Source of the DNA: Rhodothermus marinus DSM 4252
GTDB lineage: Bacteria; Bacteroidota; Rhodothermia; Rhodothermales; Rhodothermaceae
Direction of reading: 5' to 3'
Length of the DNA stretch: 64,000 bases
NCBI RefSeq assembly: GCF_000024845.1
Contig: NC_013502.1
Location: 61,134 to 125,133, forward strand
Position 1 is the stretch's first letter; every line of letters starts with the position of its first letter. The position numbers and the translations under genes are program-made. Positions 44,673 to 53,700 of the stretch are shown piece after piece. Under the pieces are notes generated by a model, which saw only the letters and a program-made list of their open reading frames with translations, was not told where the DNA came from and made no database searches.

Positions 44673-44911
44673 TACAGACGACCTTCTTCGATAAGCTCTT
44701 TGATCGTCAACCCGCCCAGACTGTGCTTGCGGCCGAATTCCAGAATGTCTTGAATGACTTCTTCTATATTTCGTTTTCTACGAAAAGATATCGGCTCCAG
44801 GACCGCAACGGGCAAACCGTGGCGTGTAATCACGAATCGCTCTCCCTTCTCCACCCGTCGAAGAAGTTCGGAAAATCGGGTTTTCGCCTCGTAGGCACCA
44901 ATTTCGGGCAT
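44672..44911 (-). CDS. Phd/YefM-type antitoxin
   Basis: The product has 79 residues. MPEIGAYEAKTRFSELLRRV, EKGERFVITRHGLPVAVLEP is the classic Phd/YefM N-terminal domain. The C-terminal helix (EEVIQDILEFGRKHSLGG ... IKELIEEGRL) should bind the toxin. The stop overlaps the toxin start. Intact although its toxin is interrupted. Confidence 0.92.
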   Translation of the reverse strand: MPEIGAYEAKTRFSELLRRVEKGERFVITRHGLPVAVLEPISFRRKRNIEEVIQDILEFGRKHSLGGLTIKELIEEGRL

Positions 44912-45322
44912 AATACTTCCTTCATTGAGACTGGTCTACGACTGGTCTAAATATAAAAAGAGGGCATTAATGCCCCGCCATTTGTTCGACCGGCTCCATC
45001 AGGCCGCCGAAATCCTGGCCGCTTCGGCGCGCCTGAACGAAATCACGGCAAAAATGCGCGGCTTGCCCGAGGCCGCCTACAAGCGCCTGCAACGCATCGA
45101 TCTGCACGTGGTCCTCCGGCGGCTGTTGCCGGGACCTTCTACGTGCTGTCTCCGAGATTGTGCAAGGGTTGACGGCGGGGGAATTGGCTCGAAAGACGCC
45201 TTCCGCTACAGGGGTAGGGGACCCCGGAGCTGACGGACTGGCGAGATACAGGAGAGGGTTGCGTAGGATCTCTCGCTTTTGTAGCGCAGACCGCTCCGGG
45301 ATCGGACGCTGCAGGCTGCCGA
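44912..45322. other. region with one possible small gene
   Basis: About 410 bp. A plus-strand frame from the ATG at 44970 reads MPRHLFDRLHQAAEILAASA, RLNEITAKMRGLPEAAYKRL and on to 45233. The first 55 residues look like real helical protein, the rest does not. It may be a truncated gene. No family is recognised. Confidence 0.4.
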
Positions 45323-46633
45323 TCATCCGAAGCCAAACAGCGGCGGCAGCACAAAGACGACAAACACCGCCCAGAGTGCATAGACCGGTAGATAACGGCC
45401 GATTGTGCGTTCCAGTCGGGTGTAGTCCGCCTTTCCGCGAAGCAGGCGCATATAGTCTCGGCCGATCCAGGCCAGATGGACAAAAATCAACAGGTTGGCT
45501 CCCAGCACCACAATGCGGTTGGGTGTAAGGCCAAAAGTGGTCAGTCGAAAGAAAATCGCCGCCAGCGCGATGGCGTCGATCAGCAGCGTCAGCGCCACAA
45601 GCGCCACATTGAGGTAGTCCTGCAGTTCGACGCCGCGCTGGCGCTCGCGCAGCAGGATCAGGAAGACCGTCATGGCCAGCACCAGCAGGAGCACGCCGTT
45701 GAAGACGATCAGGAAGTTGCGATCCAGGAAGGGATTTTTGCCGCCGAGCAGCGTCGCGACCAGGAAGGTGGAAATCATCGCCAGGAACAGCGGTCCAAAA
45801 AGACGGGCCAGCAGTTCCAGAAAGGCCTCCTGACGCCCGCGCAGGAGTTCTCCGGCGAAGGCCGCCACCACGGGCAGGGCGGCCAGCCCGGGCAGGCCGA
45901 TGTTCTGGAAGTACCATTCCTCAGCTTCGGGGCGTACCAGTTCGAACAGACCGACGGTCAGGGCACTGAAGACCAGGCCGCCCAGTGCCAGCAGGCTGGC
46001 CGTGATGAGCAGCGCGCCGCTGTAGCGGACGAAGGTGCAGCGGTTTTCGGGGAGCGTCCAGGCGCCGCCAAGATAGACCATGCCGGCGTAAAGCCAGAAG
46101 AGCACGGGCAGATGGAGCAGGGCCATGACGGTGGTGTCGGTCTCGTCGGGCAGGAAGCTGACCCACAGGGCCGAAAGCAGCGTAAGGGCCAGCCCGGCCA
46201 GCAGCACTCGTCGGGAGATGGATCGTCCGAGAGCGAAGTAAGCGGCCAGGGCCAGCAGGCTCCACATGGGCGCGAATCGCGGAAGGTACCAGTCGGGTGC
46301 GAGCCATAGCAGAGGCAGACGCACCAGGAGCGCGGTGCCCAGGGCGATGGCGAGAACTTTCCACAGGGCGGGATGCCTCCAGAAGCCCGGGCGTTCCGGT
46401 CGGTAGGTGAGCCGGACGTGCCAGACGCGGAGGGTTTCCGAGTCGGGCCGGTGCTGGAGGGCTTCCTTGAGGGCCTGTCGGAAGGCGGCGGGATTTTCGC
46501 GGTAGAGCTGTTCGAGCCGCTCGGGTTGGTGGAGGTTTTCCAGGATGGTGCGGGCCTCCGGCGACATGGCGGTTTGCTGGTAGAGGTTGTCGGCGGCGAG
46601 TACTACAGTCCGAAATTTCTGATTTTTCTTCAT
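45323..46633 (-). CDS. polytopic membrane protein (DUF4153-like)
   Basis: The product has 436 residues (about 414 if the Met at MSPEARTILENLHQ is used). A cytoplasmic N-terminal domain of about 85 residues (LYRENPAAFRQALKEALQHR) is followed by roughly ten hydrophobic segments, e.g. ALWKVLAIALGTALLVRLPL and NFLIVFNGVLLLVLAMTVFL. The conserved loop ENRCTFVRYSGALLITASLL and the C-terminal GRDYMRLLRGKADYTRLERT resemble DUF4153/DUF4173 proteins. Function unknown; members are often next to permeases or regulators. Nothing nearby gives a role. Intact. Confidence 0.8.
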   Translation of the reverse strand: MKKNQKFRTVVLAADNLYQQTAMSPEARTILENLHQPERLEQLYRENPAAFRQALKEALQHRPDSETLRVWHVRLTYRPERPGFWRHPALWKVLAIALGTALLVRLPLLWLAPDWYLPRFAPMWSLLALAAYFALGRSISRRVLLAGLALTLLSALWVSFLPDETDTTVMALLHLPVLFWLYAGMVYLGGAWTLPENRCTFVRYSGALLITASLLALGGLVFSALTVGLFELVRPEAEEWYFQNIGLPGLAALPVVAAFAGELLRGRQEAFLELLARLFGPLFLAMISTFLVATLLGGKNPFLDRNFLIVFNGVLLLVLAMTVFLILLRERQRGVELQDYLNVALVALTLLIDAIALAAIFFRLTTFGLTPNRIVVLGANLLIFVHLAWIGRDYMRLLRGKADYTRLERTIGRYLPVYALWAVFVVFVLPPLFGFG

Positions 46634-47063
46634 CTTTTACCGGACAAAATCAGTGTTTCACTGACTGGTAGCATTCCGGGCGTCCAGAAGTGTGGCTGGA
46701 TGTTGAGTGACTCGTTTCCGACGGCTCGCCATGGAGGACACCTCACGAGCGACAGGTTGCGGCCGCATGCGCGGGGTTACGCCGATTCAGAAGGGAGAAC
46801 TGGAAGCCTCAATAGTGCAAAAGCTTCGCGTGTTGAGCGAGGCCGGAGTGCTTCAGTGGAGCGGCCGCCGTCTTGAACCTGTTGACCCCGTCGTCAGTGT
46901 TTCGGGCTCCCTGGGGGTGGCTGATATCATCGTGCAAGAACGCAGATAGCGGTTGTTTCAGGTCAAATGTTGCGCGTGTGGAAATAGCAACTCGCTTTCG
47001 TAAGGGCCAAAAGACTGATTCGGCCGGGAGAGGAAGAGGTTTATCCGATTTCGGACGGGGAGC
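46634..47063. other. region with a possible antitoxin remnant
   Basis: About 430 bp. A plus-strand frame ending at 46949 contains QKLRVLSEAGVLQWSGRRLE followed by GSLGVADIIVQERR. This resembles the C-terminal end of Phd-type antitoxins that finish in a V-S-D-x-x-L-E-D-R-R-like tail. No toxin gene follows. Possibly a decayed pair. Confidence 0.35.
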
Positions 47064-47189
47064 GAAAAAGTTCTTTTCCGGGCGACTGCTCCAGGCCAGA
47101 GAGAAGGCCATGTTCTACTGGTGGGGATGATCGGGCTGGTATGTCTTGTGTAAGGCGAAAGTGCCATGGTGCACTGTCTTTACACAAGG
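47064..47189. repeat. dispersed inverted-repeat element with upstream palindrome
   Basis: GAAAAAGTTCTTTTCC at 47064-47079, then TCTTGTGTAAGG (47144-47155) and TTTACACAAGG (47179-47189). The centre is about 24 nt and unrelated in sequence to other copies. Distance from palindrome to left arm is about 80 bp, the same as in the copy at 52593. Confidence 0.8.
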
Positions 47190-47340
47190 ACTGGTCGCTC
47201 CGGGGGCAGTTGTACCAACGCTCAGAAGGAATCCAGAGATTTTTTCTCAGGCAATTAGGCTATGACATAAGGTTGTCACCCGCGGCCATTTTATTTGCAG
47301 CAAGAGAATTTTCCATTTGAATCTTTACCTGGAAGAAGCC

Positions 47341-47673
47341 ATGTTTGCTCTCGAAGAACTACAAGGGCAAATCGCCGGTGAGTTGCTGACGTATGCGAAA
47401 GAAATCCTTCGAGATCATGAAGAAATGACCGGCGTACAGCTAGGTGATGCTGAAGAGATGTATGAGGTGCTTGTTCAAAACGAATACCCCGGTTTGCTTG
47501 CTCGTAACGCCGTCAGAGCCAGAGACGTTGACGAATTTATTGAGTTGCTTGAAAAGGATCCGGATCTGATTCGAGCGGCTGAGGCTGCCCAGAATGCGGT
47601 TTTCTATGAGCTCGAAGATTATGACCGGGATACTATGCGGTTGGTGCTTGTTTTAGCTCTGAGTCTTGTGTGA
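47341..47673 (+). CDS. small acidic hypothetical protein
   Basis: The product has 110 residues from the ATG at 47341 (MFALEELQGQIAGELLTYAK). Helical and acidic (EMTGVQLGDAEEMYEVLVQN, AVRARDVDEFIELLEKDPD). No family is recognised. It faces the Avs-like gene tail to tail (convergent) and lies between the inverted-repeat element and that gene. The lower GC and clean frame support it as a real gene, perhaps an accessory of the same module. Confidence 0.6.
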   Translation: MFALEELQGQIAGELLTYAKEILRDHEEMTGVQLGDAEEMYEVLVQNEYPGLLARNAVRARDVDEFIELLEKDPDLIRAAEAAQNAVFYELEDYDRDTMRLVLVLALSLV

Positions 47674-47789
47674 ATTAATATATTATATTTTTCAGGTGGT
47701 TGTGTGCGTTTGTAGCCTACTATGAGGAATTGAAATGCGAATTTACAAAACTGTTGATAATGTCAGTTCCAAGATGCGAAGGCTTTTGA
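47674..47789. other. AT-rich convergent intergenic region
   Basis: About 115 bp between two convergent genes, including TATTATATTTTTCAG. Probably terminators, but no clean hairpin is visible. Confidence 0.35.
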
Positions 47790-50700
47790 TTAAGACATAG
47801 CATCACTTACTTCCAAGGAGCGTTTAAGAAACCCCTTAGAGCTCTCTTGGCAGAGCCTATAGGCGCCAGACATTCGCAATGACGCATAATAATCCGGAGG
47901 AAACCCCGGACCAACAACTCTTTTCTCCCCGATCACGACCCAGCATAAAGTAAGCTCTTTTTGCTCTAAGAAACGCACTAGTTCATTGAACCGCACTAGA
48001 AGGGCATCAGGGCCTGCTTCATGAACAGTGGGGTCAAATACTACGAGTTGTCCCGATGTGTCGACAAAGTCTCCCCCGTCTCCAGTCCACCGGAGCCTCA
48101 GTCCATCCACAAGGTCAACCGCTGGTAGTCGGATTGTATAGCTCTCGTCAATGGAGCAATCAAAACCACCAGATTCAGCCACGTAGTTAAACGATGCCAC
48201 CCTCAGCTTTACCGGACAATCTTCACGAGGGTGTGACCATCCGGTATCACCATAGTACGGCTGCTGAAAATAACGGAATGCCGGTGCCCATGCGTATTCA
48301 CCGACAAACATTTCATAGATTTTAGGAGGCTCTGGCATCCATCGTCCCCAGAAGTCTACGTTTTTAGCCCAGTTTATAAATGCTTCGGCATCCTCCTTCC
48401 GAAGAAAGTAACCTGTGCACATATACCACAGTTCTCGCTGCTCGGATTCGCCAAAGTCTTGGTCTGGTGAGGTCTTCTGTTGCCAAAGGAAAAATCCCTG
48501 TAGATTCACCCATCGTGAACCATCCTTGGGACACGTTACGACGAAAAGATCTTCTACTCGTGGCAAATCATCATGTCTTTTGGCCCATTCACAATAATCT
48601 TCTGTTCCTTCCCAATTGTTATATTCGACCGAACACCACCAAGCCGGTGAATGCCCATCTAAAGAAGTTCCACCGGGCTTTTTACTGAGCGTGCAGGATG
48701 GATCAATGTCACGCAGCCTTTCTTGCCAGGGCCCTTTGTACAAACGATCGCCTGCAAGATTGTGATACTGGAAGTGGTCAGCGATGTAGGCCATGATCTC
48801 GTGATACGCGATCCACTGATACTTCTTGCCGATACGCTCTGCTTTCCCTGCTGCATGACCATGATAGCCAATCGCAAAGCAGTCAAAATATCCAAAGCGC
48901 TCAATTGTCCACCCGAGGTCGAACACACGCTTAAGCACATAACGCTGAATCAACTGTAAATCAAAGTGGGGTGGGGCTTCCCCTCTTTCCTTTGCTGAAA
49001 GAAATTCCTTGAGTCGTTGTAAATGGCTTTTTGTGAGAGCTGTCCTCAATTCATTCAAGGCAGCCTCTCGTTGGCGCTGCAACTCCTGAATATGTGGGGG
49101 AAAGGTTTCTGGCCCCCCTTCATCAGATAGATTTGCAAGGTCATGGGTATCGGCCCTTTCTCCATTCTTGAACTTCTGGATGATGGTGCTGAATAGTAAG
49201 CTGGCTTCTCCGAGAGCATGGTCTGCGGCTTCAAAAGCTTGCCAAACCTTCTTTTCCTCTTCAGAAAATTCAGCAACAAGGGCAGACAAACGCTCATCCG
49301 GAGATTGCCAGACAGGTTCATCAAGTCTGAGCGAAAGCCAGTTTATGCGGCCCGAGTTTGTCCCGATAACATACCGGGCAAAGTCATCTTCTAAAACAGA
49401 ACGGGCAATTCGGTTGCGTGCCCATTCAAGATCTCCACTATCATAGGAGCCACGAGACCAATCCGGTAGATACGGCTTGATTTCTTCTTCTGTGGGAATG
49501 TGAGGCCAGTCACTCTGATACGGAGGCCGGATTTTTGTCTCGTCAATGTTAACCTTTGCACCCAGATGCAGAGCGCGCTCAACGACACCTCGGGCGTAAT
49601 CGCGCAGGAGGATGTGAGCGGGAGGTTTACCATTTGCAAACACTTTATCGTAAACGCACTGTGCCAGCTCTCCAACCTTGTCTGCATCGTGACTTCGCAT
49701 AGCTATTCCATAGGCGACCGCATAAATTCGCTCGCTAACATAAGGATCGTCAACGTTCGCGAACCGCTCGACAAGTCTCACAGCAGCATCAAGCCGACCC
49801 GTCAACAAGTTCACCAGAGCCTTAGTCGCTCGGTCACGCAAGAAACGATTCGATGTTGTCAACATCCACGCCAGTGTCGTTGAACAGAGGTCAATGACAT
49901 CATCTTCGAGCGCCTGATTCGGCTTGATGGCTAATACCCAATCGAGAAGACTGTGAACCGCTGCAGGATAGTCGCTTGAATAGGCGTAATGGAGGTAGGT
50001 GCTCCACCAGGTATCCCGGTCGGGCATTGAGTACTTGCGGAGGACTTTGTCGAGGAAAGCCGCGTTAAGTGGATGCTCAGGCAAAATGGCGATCGTCAGG
50101 AGTACGTCAAGAGTCTCGTGCAGCTCGTCTTCGGTTTTGATTAGCTCTCGCAGGATTTTTTGCGTAGTATCTGAAAATGCCCCCTTGTCACGCCAGATCA
50201 GACTTTGCCGAAATGCATGTCCAACAGGCCACCCTTGTCCCTTGAGCGATGGAGCAAGTTCCAAGATTTCTTTCCCTGTGCGTTCAGAAACTTGAATACA
50301 AAGCGCTTCAAGAAGTCCAAGAGGCACATGACGAGAGGGATCCTGGAGAAAGCCAAGTGGTCCACCCTTTTGGAACGCCCTTGCGGGAGCTTCAGCATCT
50401 AGATACTTGTCGAGGAGATGTTTCACGATAAGGTGGTCAGCGAGGCGCTCATACGCTATCAAGACAACGTCTTCGCGCTGACCGTTGATTTCCAACATCT
50501 CTTCGATCAAAAGTCCTTCGACGATCAAACCACGAAACAGTGAGCGGCTGAAATCACGACCGGGAAGCAGGGAGTTTATGAGAACTTTAGCATTCTCTCT
50601 CGGCAAAAATCGTTGCTCCTGCTGAGCAAGTGTTTCTGATAATTTGTCCAAAGCCTTGTGCACGAGCCTGTCTCCTGGATCAAAATCAAGTTCTCGTGCC

Positions 50701-52388
50701 AATCGACTGTTAGCCGCATCCAGGAATAATTCGTACAACTTCGTGATACCATGGAATCCCCGCGGCATACGACGCTTTCCTTTTTCTTGTAGTCCACTGC
50801 ACAGCATCTTCAAGAATAGAGGATTGCTAAACTCAGGGATCAAGATGGGTGCTGATGGGAGCTCAAGACCAAAATGAGTGAAGAAAGTCCTAACGGCATC
50901 ATATTCATGTTCTGCAAATCCAACGTGAATGATCCGAACCGCCCTTTTCCGAATTTCCTCAGGGATGACGACCTCTTCGTAAGACGAACGCACGGAAAGG
51001 ACAACCCCGATCCAGGGCGAGCGCTCAAGGCGTGTCAGGAAAGCAGCCAGATGATTTGGCCAGAGGTGGCGCCCCATTCCCTCGTTCAAGGCGTCAATAA
51101 TGAGTAATGCACGGCATCCCGCTGCCTGCGCCGCCGCTTCTAAGGCACCAATGAACTCCTCTGCCTGTAGGTCGCGAAGATCTAATTGCTGGAGAGCCTG
51201 TGTCCAGGGTTCATCTGTACTGGTAAATCGCTGCCCCATCAGGAGCACAGTGGGTCTGCCCTCCTCAAGCCGTTTCTTCGCAACATCGCAGAGCAGGTGA
51301 GTTTTTCCAGTGCCCGCATCACCGGTAAGGATCAGTAGAGAGGCATTCGCTACCTGGTCAGCGTGCTTAAGAAATCCCTCTAACTCCTGAAGTCTATTTC
51401 TTAAGCCCCAAAAGTTGTCTCTCAGGTTTCTGACAGGATTTTCGTGGTAAACAGTTTTGTCTCTGCTTTCGCCTGATTTTTCTCTTCGAGGCTCAAAATC
51501 TTTCTTGTAGTTCCCAAGTGTATTTGCAATGTTATCTGCCTTGATGGCTAACTGAGAGGCCTGTTCTGCGAGCTGGCCAAGTGGTAGAGGTCCGGCCGGA
51601 TCGGGAGAGGTGTTGCTAAGAGCTGCGAGGATTGGCTGGATGCTTCGTGTTACCTGCAATATTGAAGGAGCAATGTCATCCCAGGTCTTATCAGAAAGGT
51701 GGGAGATTATGTAGTCTATGTGCTGTATCTCCCTACGAAGCTCTGGTATTTGGCTTTTAATGCTGTCGAAAAACCGTTGCGTTCGTCCAAGAGCGTCAAA
51801 CTCGTGAACGATGGGAAGCTCGACGTGAATCTTAGGGGTGTATCGTGGGCCTGCTGAGTTTATTGCTTCGTCCAGTCGGGCTTTAAACCATTCTATATCG
51901 AAACGCTCTACGTTGAAGAAAAATCTAACTTTGCCCGCATGTTCCGGCCGCTCTAACAAGGCTAAGAGTTCATGCCTCCCCCACCAGATAAAATCTACCG
52001 TCATTCCTTTATCAGAAGCCAGATTCTGCCATTCCTCTACACGATTCTCCCACTTTTCGAGTTGAGCATGTGTACGGTCAAGCGGAGCGCAGATGTAGTA
52101 GCGAACGAGTCTTGGATGCTTTTCAAGGGCAGTTCTTACCGATTTATCAATCTGACGCCATTGCGAGTGTCCCAATGTATGTAAGTATTTAGCTTGCCAG
52201 CCCCATAGGTCACCGTTTGGAAGAGCTGCGTAGCACTCTATCCCCGCATCTGGAGGTGCCTTCCTATAAAACTTCGCGTCCGAGGGGATTTCTGCCCTTG
52301 CAAGCTGGGCACAAAGTTCCTCGAAAGCGTAGTTCTGGGAGCCATTCAGTTGGCGAATATTTTTAAAGTCAATGTTCAGCATTTTCAT
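47790..52388 (-). CDS. Avs-like STAND NTPase with N-terminal PD-(D/E)XK nuclease (antiphage)
   Basis: The product has 1532 residues. The N-terminal nuclease domain (about 1-150) has the Mrr/Cap4-like core APPDAGIECYA ... WGWQAKY (D47, E51, Q65-x-K67). A helical linker (150-340) follows, then a STAND/AAA-type NTPase with Walker A LTGDAGTGKTHLL (356-363) and Walker B ALLIIDALNEG (427-437). A long helical-repeat region spans about 600-1000. The C-terminal sensor part includes GKKYQWIAYHEIMAYIADHF and HSPAWWCSVEYNNWEGTEDY. This architecture matches AVAST (Avs) sensors, which recognise phage terminase or portal proteins, oligomerise and cut DNA; Avs2 or Avs4 is closest by layout. One gene, no partner needed. 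It is intact and more AT-rich than its surroundings. Flanking inverted repeats bracket it. Confidence 0.85.
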   Translation of the reverse strand: MKMLNIDFKNIRQLNGSQNYAFEELCAQLARAEIPSDAKFYRKAPPDAGIECYAALPNGDLWGWQAKYLHTLGHSQWRQIDKSVRTALEKHPRLVRYYICAPLDRTHAQLEKWENRVEEWQNLASDKGMTVDFIWWGRHELLALLERPEHAGKVRFFFNVERFDIEWFKARLDEAINSAGPRYTPKIHVELPIVHEFDALGRTQRFFDSIKSQIPELRREIQHIDYIISHLSDKTWDDIAPSILQVTRSIQPILAALSNTSPDPAGPLPLGQLAEQASQLAIKADNIANTLGNYKKDFEPRREKSGESRDKTVYHENPVRNLRDNFWGLRNRLQELEGFLKHADQVANASLLILTGDAGTGKTHLLCDVAKKRLEEGRPTVLLMGQRFTSTDEPWTQALQQLDLRDLQAEEFIGALEAAAQAAGCRALLIIDALNEGMGRHLWPNHLAAFLTRLERSPWIGVVLSVRSSYEEVVIPEEIRKRAVRIIHVGFAEHEYDAVRTFFTHFGLELPSAPILIPEFSNPLFLKMLCSGLQEKGKRRMPRGFHGITKLYELFLDAANSRLARELDFDPGDRLVHKALDKLSETLAQQEQRFLPRENAKVLINSLLPGRDFSRSLFRGLIVEGLLIEEMLEINGQREDVVLIAYERLADHLIVKHLLDKYLDAEAPARAFQKGGPLGFLQDPSRHVPLGLLEALCIQVSERTGKEILELAPSLKGQGWPVGHAFRQSLIWRDKGAFSDTTQKILRELIKTEDELHETLDVLLTIAILPEHPLNAAFLDKVLRKYSMPDRDTWWSTYLHYAYSSDYPAAVHSLLDWVLAIKPNQALEDDVIDLCSTTLAWMLTTSNRFLRDRATKALVNLLTGRLDAAVRLVERFANVDDPYVSERIYAVAYGIAMRSHDADKVGELAQCVYDKVFANGKPPAHILLRDYARGVVERALHLGAKVNIDETKIRPPYQSDWPHIPTEEEIKPYLPDWSRGSYDSGDLEWARNRIARSVLEDDFARYVIGTNSGRINWLSLRLDEPVWQSPDERLSALVAEFSEEEKKVWQAFEAADHALGEASLLFSTIIQKFKNGERADTHDLANLSDEGGPETFPPHIQELQRQREAALNELRTALTKSHLQRLKEFLSAKERGEAPPHFDLQLIQRYVLKRVFDLGWTIERFGYFDCFAIGYHGHAAGKAERIGKKYQWIAYHEIMAYIADHFQYHNLAGDRLYKGPWQERLRDIDPSCTLSKKPGGTSLDGHSPAWWCSVEYNNWEGTEDYCEWAKRHDDLPRVEDLFVVTCPKDGSRWVNLQGFFLWQQKTSPDQDFGESEQRELWYMCTGYFLRKEDAEAFINWAKNVDFWGRWMPEPPKIYEMFVGEYAWAPAFRYFQQPYYGDTGWSHPREDCPVKLRVASFNYVAESGGFDCSIDESYTIRLPAVDLVDGLRLRWTGDGGDFVDTSGQLVVFDPTVHEAGPDALLVRFNELVRFLEQKELTLCWVVIGEKRVVGPGFPPDYYASLRMSGAYRLCQESSKGFLKRSLEVSDAMS

Positions 52389-52592
52389 GTTCCTCCAGTC
52401 AACCCCTTGATTACAATACTAGGGGACGAAAACGTTTCATTGGCGCGCTACTTCTTACACAAGAGGAAGGCGTGCGGGTGGGTTATGGGACCTGACTGCA
52501 CATCGGCGGTGGGTTTTGCTCGACCAAAGAGATGGCTCGAAGCCAGATTCCTTTGGAACAGGCTATCGGTCTCTGGAAGGTGCGATTAACTC
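52389..52592. other. promoter region of the Avs-like gene
   Basis: About 200 bp upstream of the Avs-like start. It contains a half-site of the dispersed repeat, CTTACACAAG, at about 52454-52463. No other signal is seen. Confidence 0.4.
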
Positions 52593-52725
52593 CCAAGAAA
52601 AGTTCTTTTCTTGGACGGTCTCCACGGTCGGAAGAGTGGCCACGCTTCTGTTGCCGCAGGATATCCGTATCGGGACACCTTGTGTAAGAAAGATACACCA
52701 GAGCACCTCACAACTTTACACAAGG
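52593..52725. repeat. dispersed inverted-repeat element with long upstream palindrome
   Basis: The palindrome 52593-52614 has 9-bp arms (CCAAGAAAA / TTTTCTTGG) around GTTC. About 64 bp after it come CCTTGTGTAAG (52678-52688) and TTTACACAAGG (52715-52725), with a 26-nt centre. It lies upstream of the Avs-like gene, while the copy at 47064-47189 lies on its other side. Confidence 0.85.
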
Positions 52726-53206
52726 ATCGTCATGTTTGTGCCTAAAGCAGCTCCAGCTGGCGCTCAAGGGAATCCTGGGTCGCCAGGCCATTCGAGAGCT
52801 TTTATTTTTCTGAGGTGCTTCTCTGTAATGGGATTGCATTGTTGAAGAGGGCAGAGGGCATGTAACGGATTACTCTGATCCAACCATTGATGATGGGCCA
52901 ACCCGTGATTGTCGGAATCCGAATTGCAATCGAGCAGACCTAGAAAAGCTTGCTGTTGAGGCGTGATTGGGGGATTACTGGCGGCAGCACATCTCCTGTT
53001 CCGGCTACGCTCTATAGTTTTATTCTTTCGATATGAGAATCGTGGACGATGAGGGTGGGACAAACGCTGGCGGGTTGCATAGCTAGAGCGCAGCCGTGTG
53101 ATTGCTGAGTTGCATGTGGAGCAAGGCGCCAACCGTCAGCTCAAGGAGCGTAAGGTACCGGCGAGCGCCTGTCGCATTCGGATTTTCTGGCCAACAGGTG
53201 GCCGTA
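52726..53206. other. gene-free region between two inverted-repeat elements
   Basis: About 480 bp. Frames are short and without recognisable similarity. A stretch near 53100-53150 (AVIAELHVEQGANRQLKERK in the plus strand) could be a tiny coding remnant. No promoter or terminator is evident. Confidence 0.35.
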
Positions 53207-53254
53207 CCTTGTGTAAGGTTAAAAAGCAAACTCTGAATCATTCCTTACACAAGG
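53207..53254. repeat. dispersed inverted-repeat element
   Basis: Perfect arms CCTTGTGTAAG (53207-53217) and CTTACACAAGG (53244-53254) with a 26-nt centre. No AAAAGTTCTTTT palindrome is found in the 150 bp upstream. Confidence 0.85.
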
Positions 53255-53700
53255 AGCTGTGGCGTTTTTGATCAGTCGTTGCAAGGCGGCCATCGGCGAT
53301 CTGCATGGTTTGGGCAGATCATGATGAACGGCGGCGTAAAGGCGCTTGCCAGAAGGTGCGTTTCCGGACTACCTTAAGCGAATCGTTCGACCGGGCATCC
53401 TTGCAGGTAACAGAGTGTTGGAGGCCGAAGCTTTTCCGTTATTGCTATGCTAAACCCCCAACAAGACCAACACAAAAGTCCATAACGCGGCCCCTATTTT
53501 GAGTTGCGATAAATCCACTTATCATAAGTAGAATGCCGCGGCGACACCGCCACTCTCGTCGGGTGCCATTTGCTTTGTCGGGTGTGCGAATGCAGCAATA
53601 ACGGAATCGTTGCCGTCACATCACCTGCGGTCTCGAACCTGCACGAATCGCCAGGTGCTACAGGCCACACGCTGTAGTTGCCTTCCTGAAAAATAGCCTC
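53255..53700. other. gene-free region
   Basis: About 445 bp without a convincing frame on either strand. Probably decayed coding DNA. Confidence 0.35.

Noticed and set aside
30..53254. Inverted-repeat elements as integron attC sites
   Set aside because: The arms lack the RYYYAAC/GTTRRRY consensus, no integron integrase is present and the fixed short length does not fit attC sites.
30..53254. Inverted-repeat elements as dif/Xer-type sites
   Set aside because: Xer sites have 11-bp arms with a 6-8 bp centre; here the centre is 24-27 nt and no tyrosine recombinase gene is in the window.
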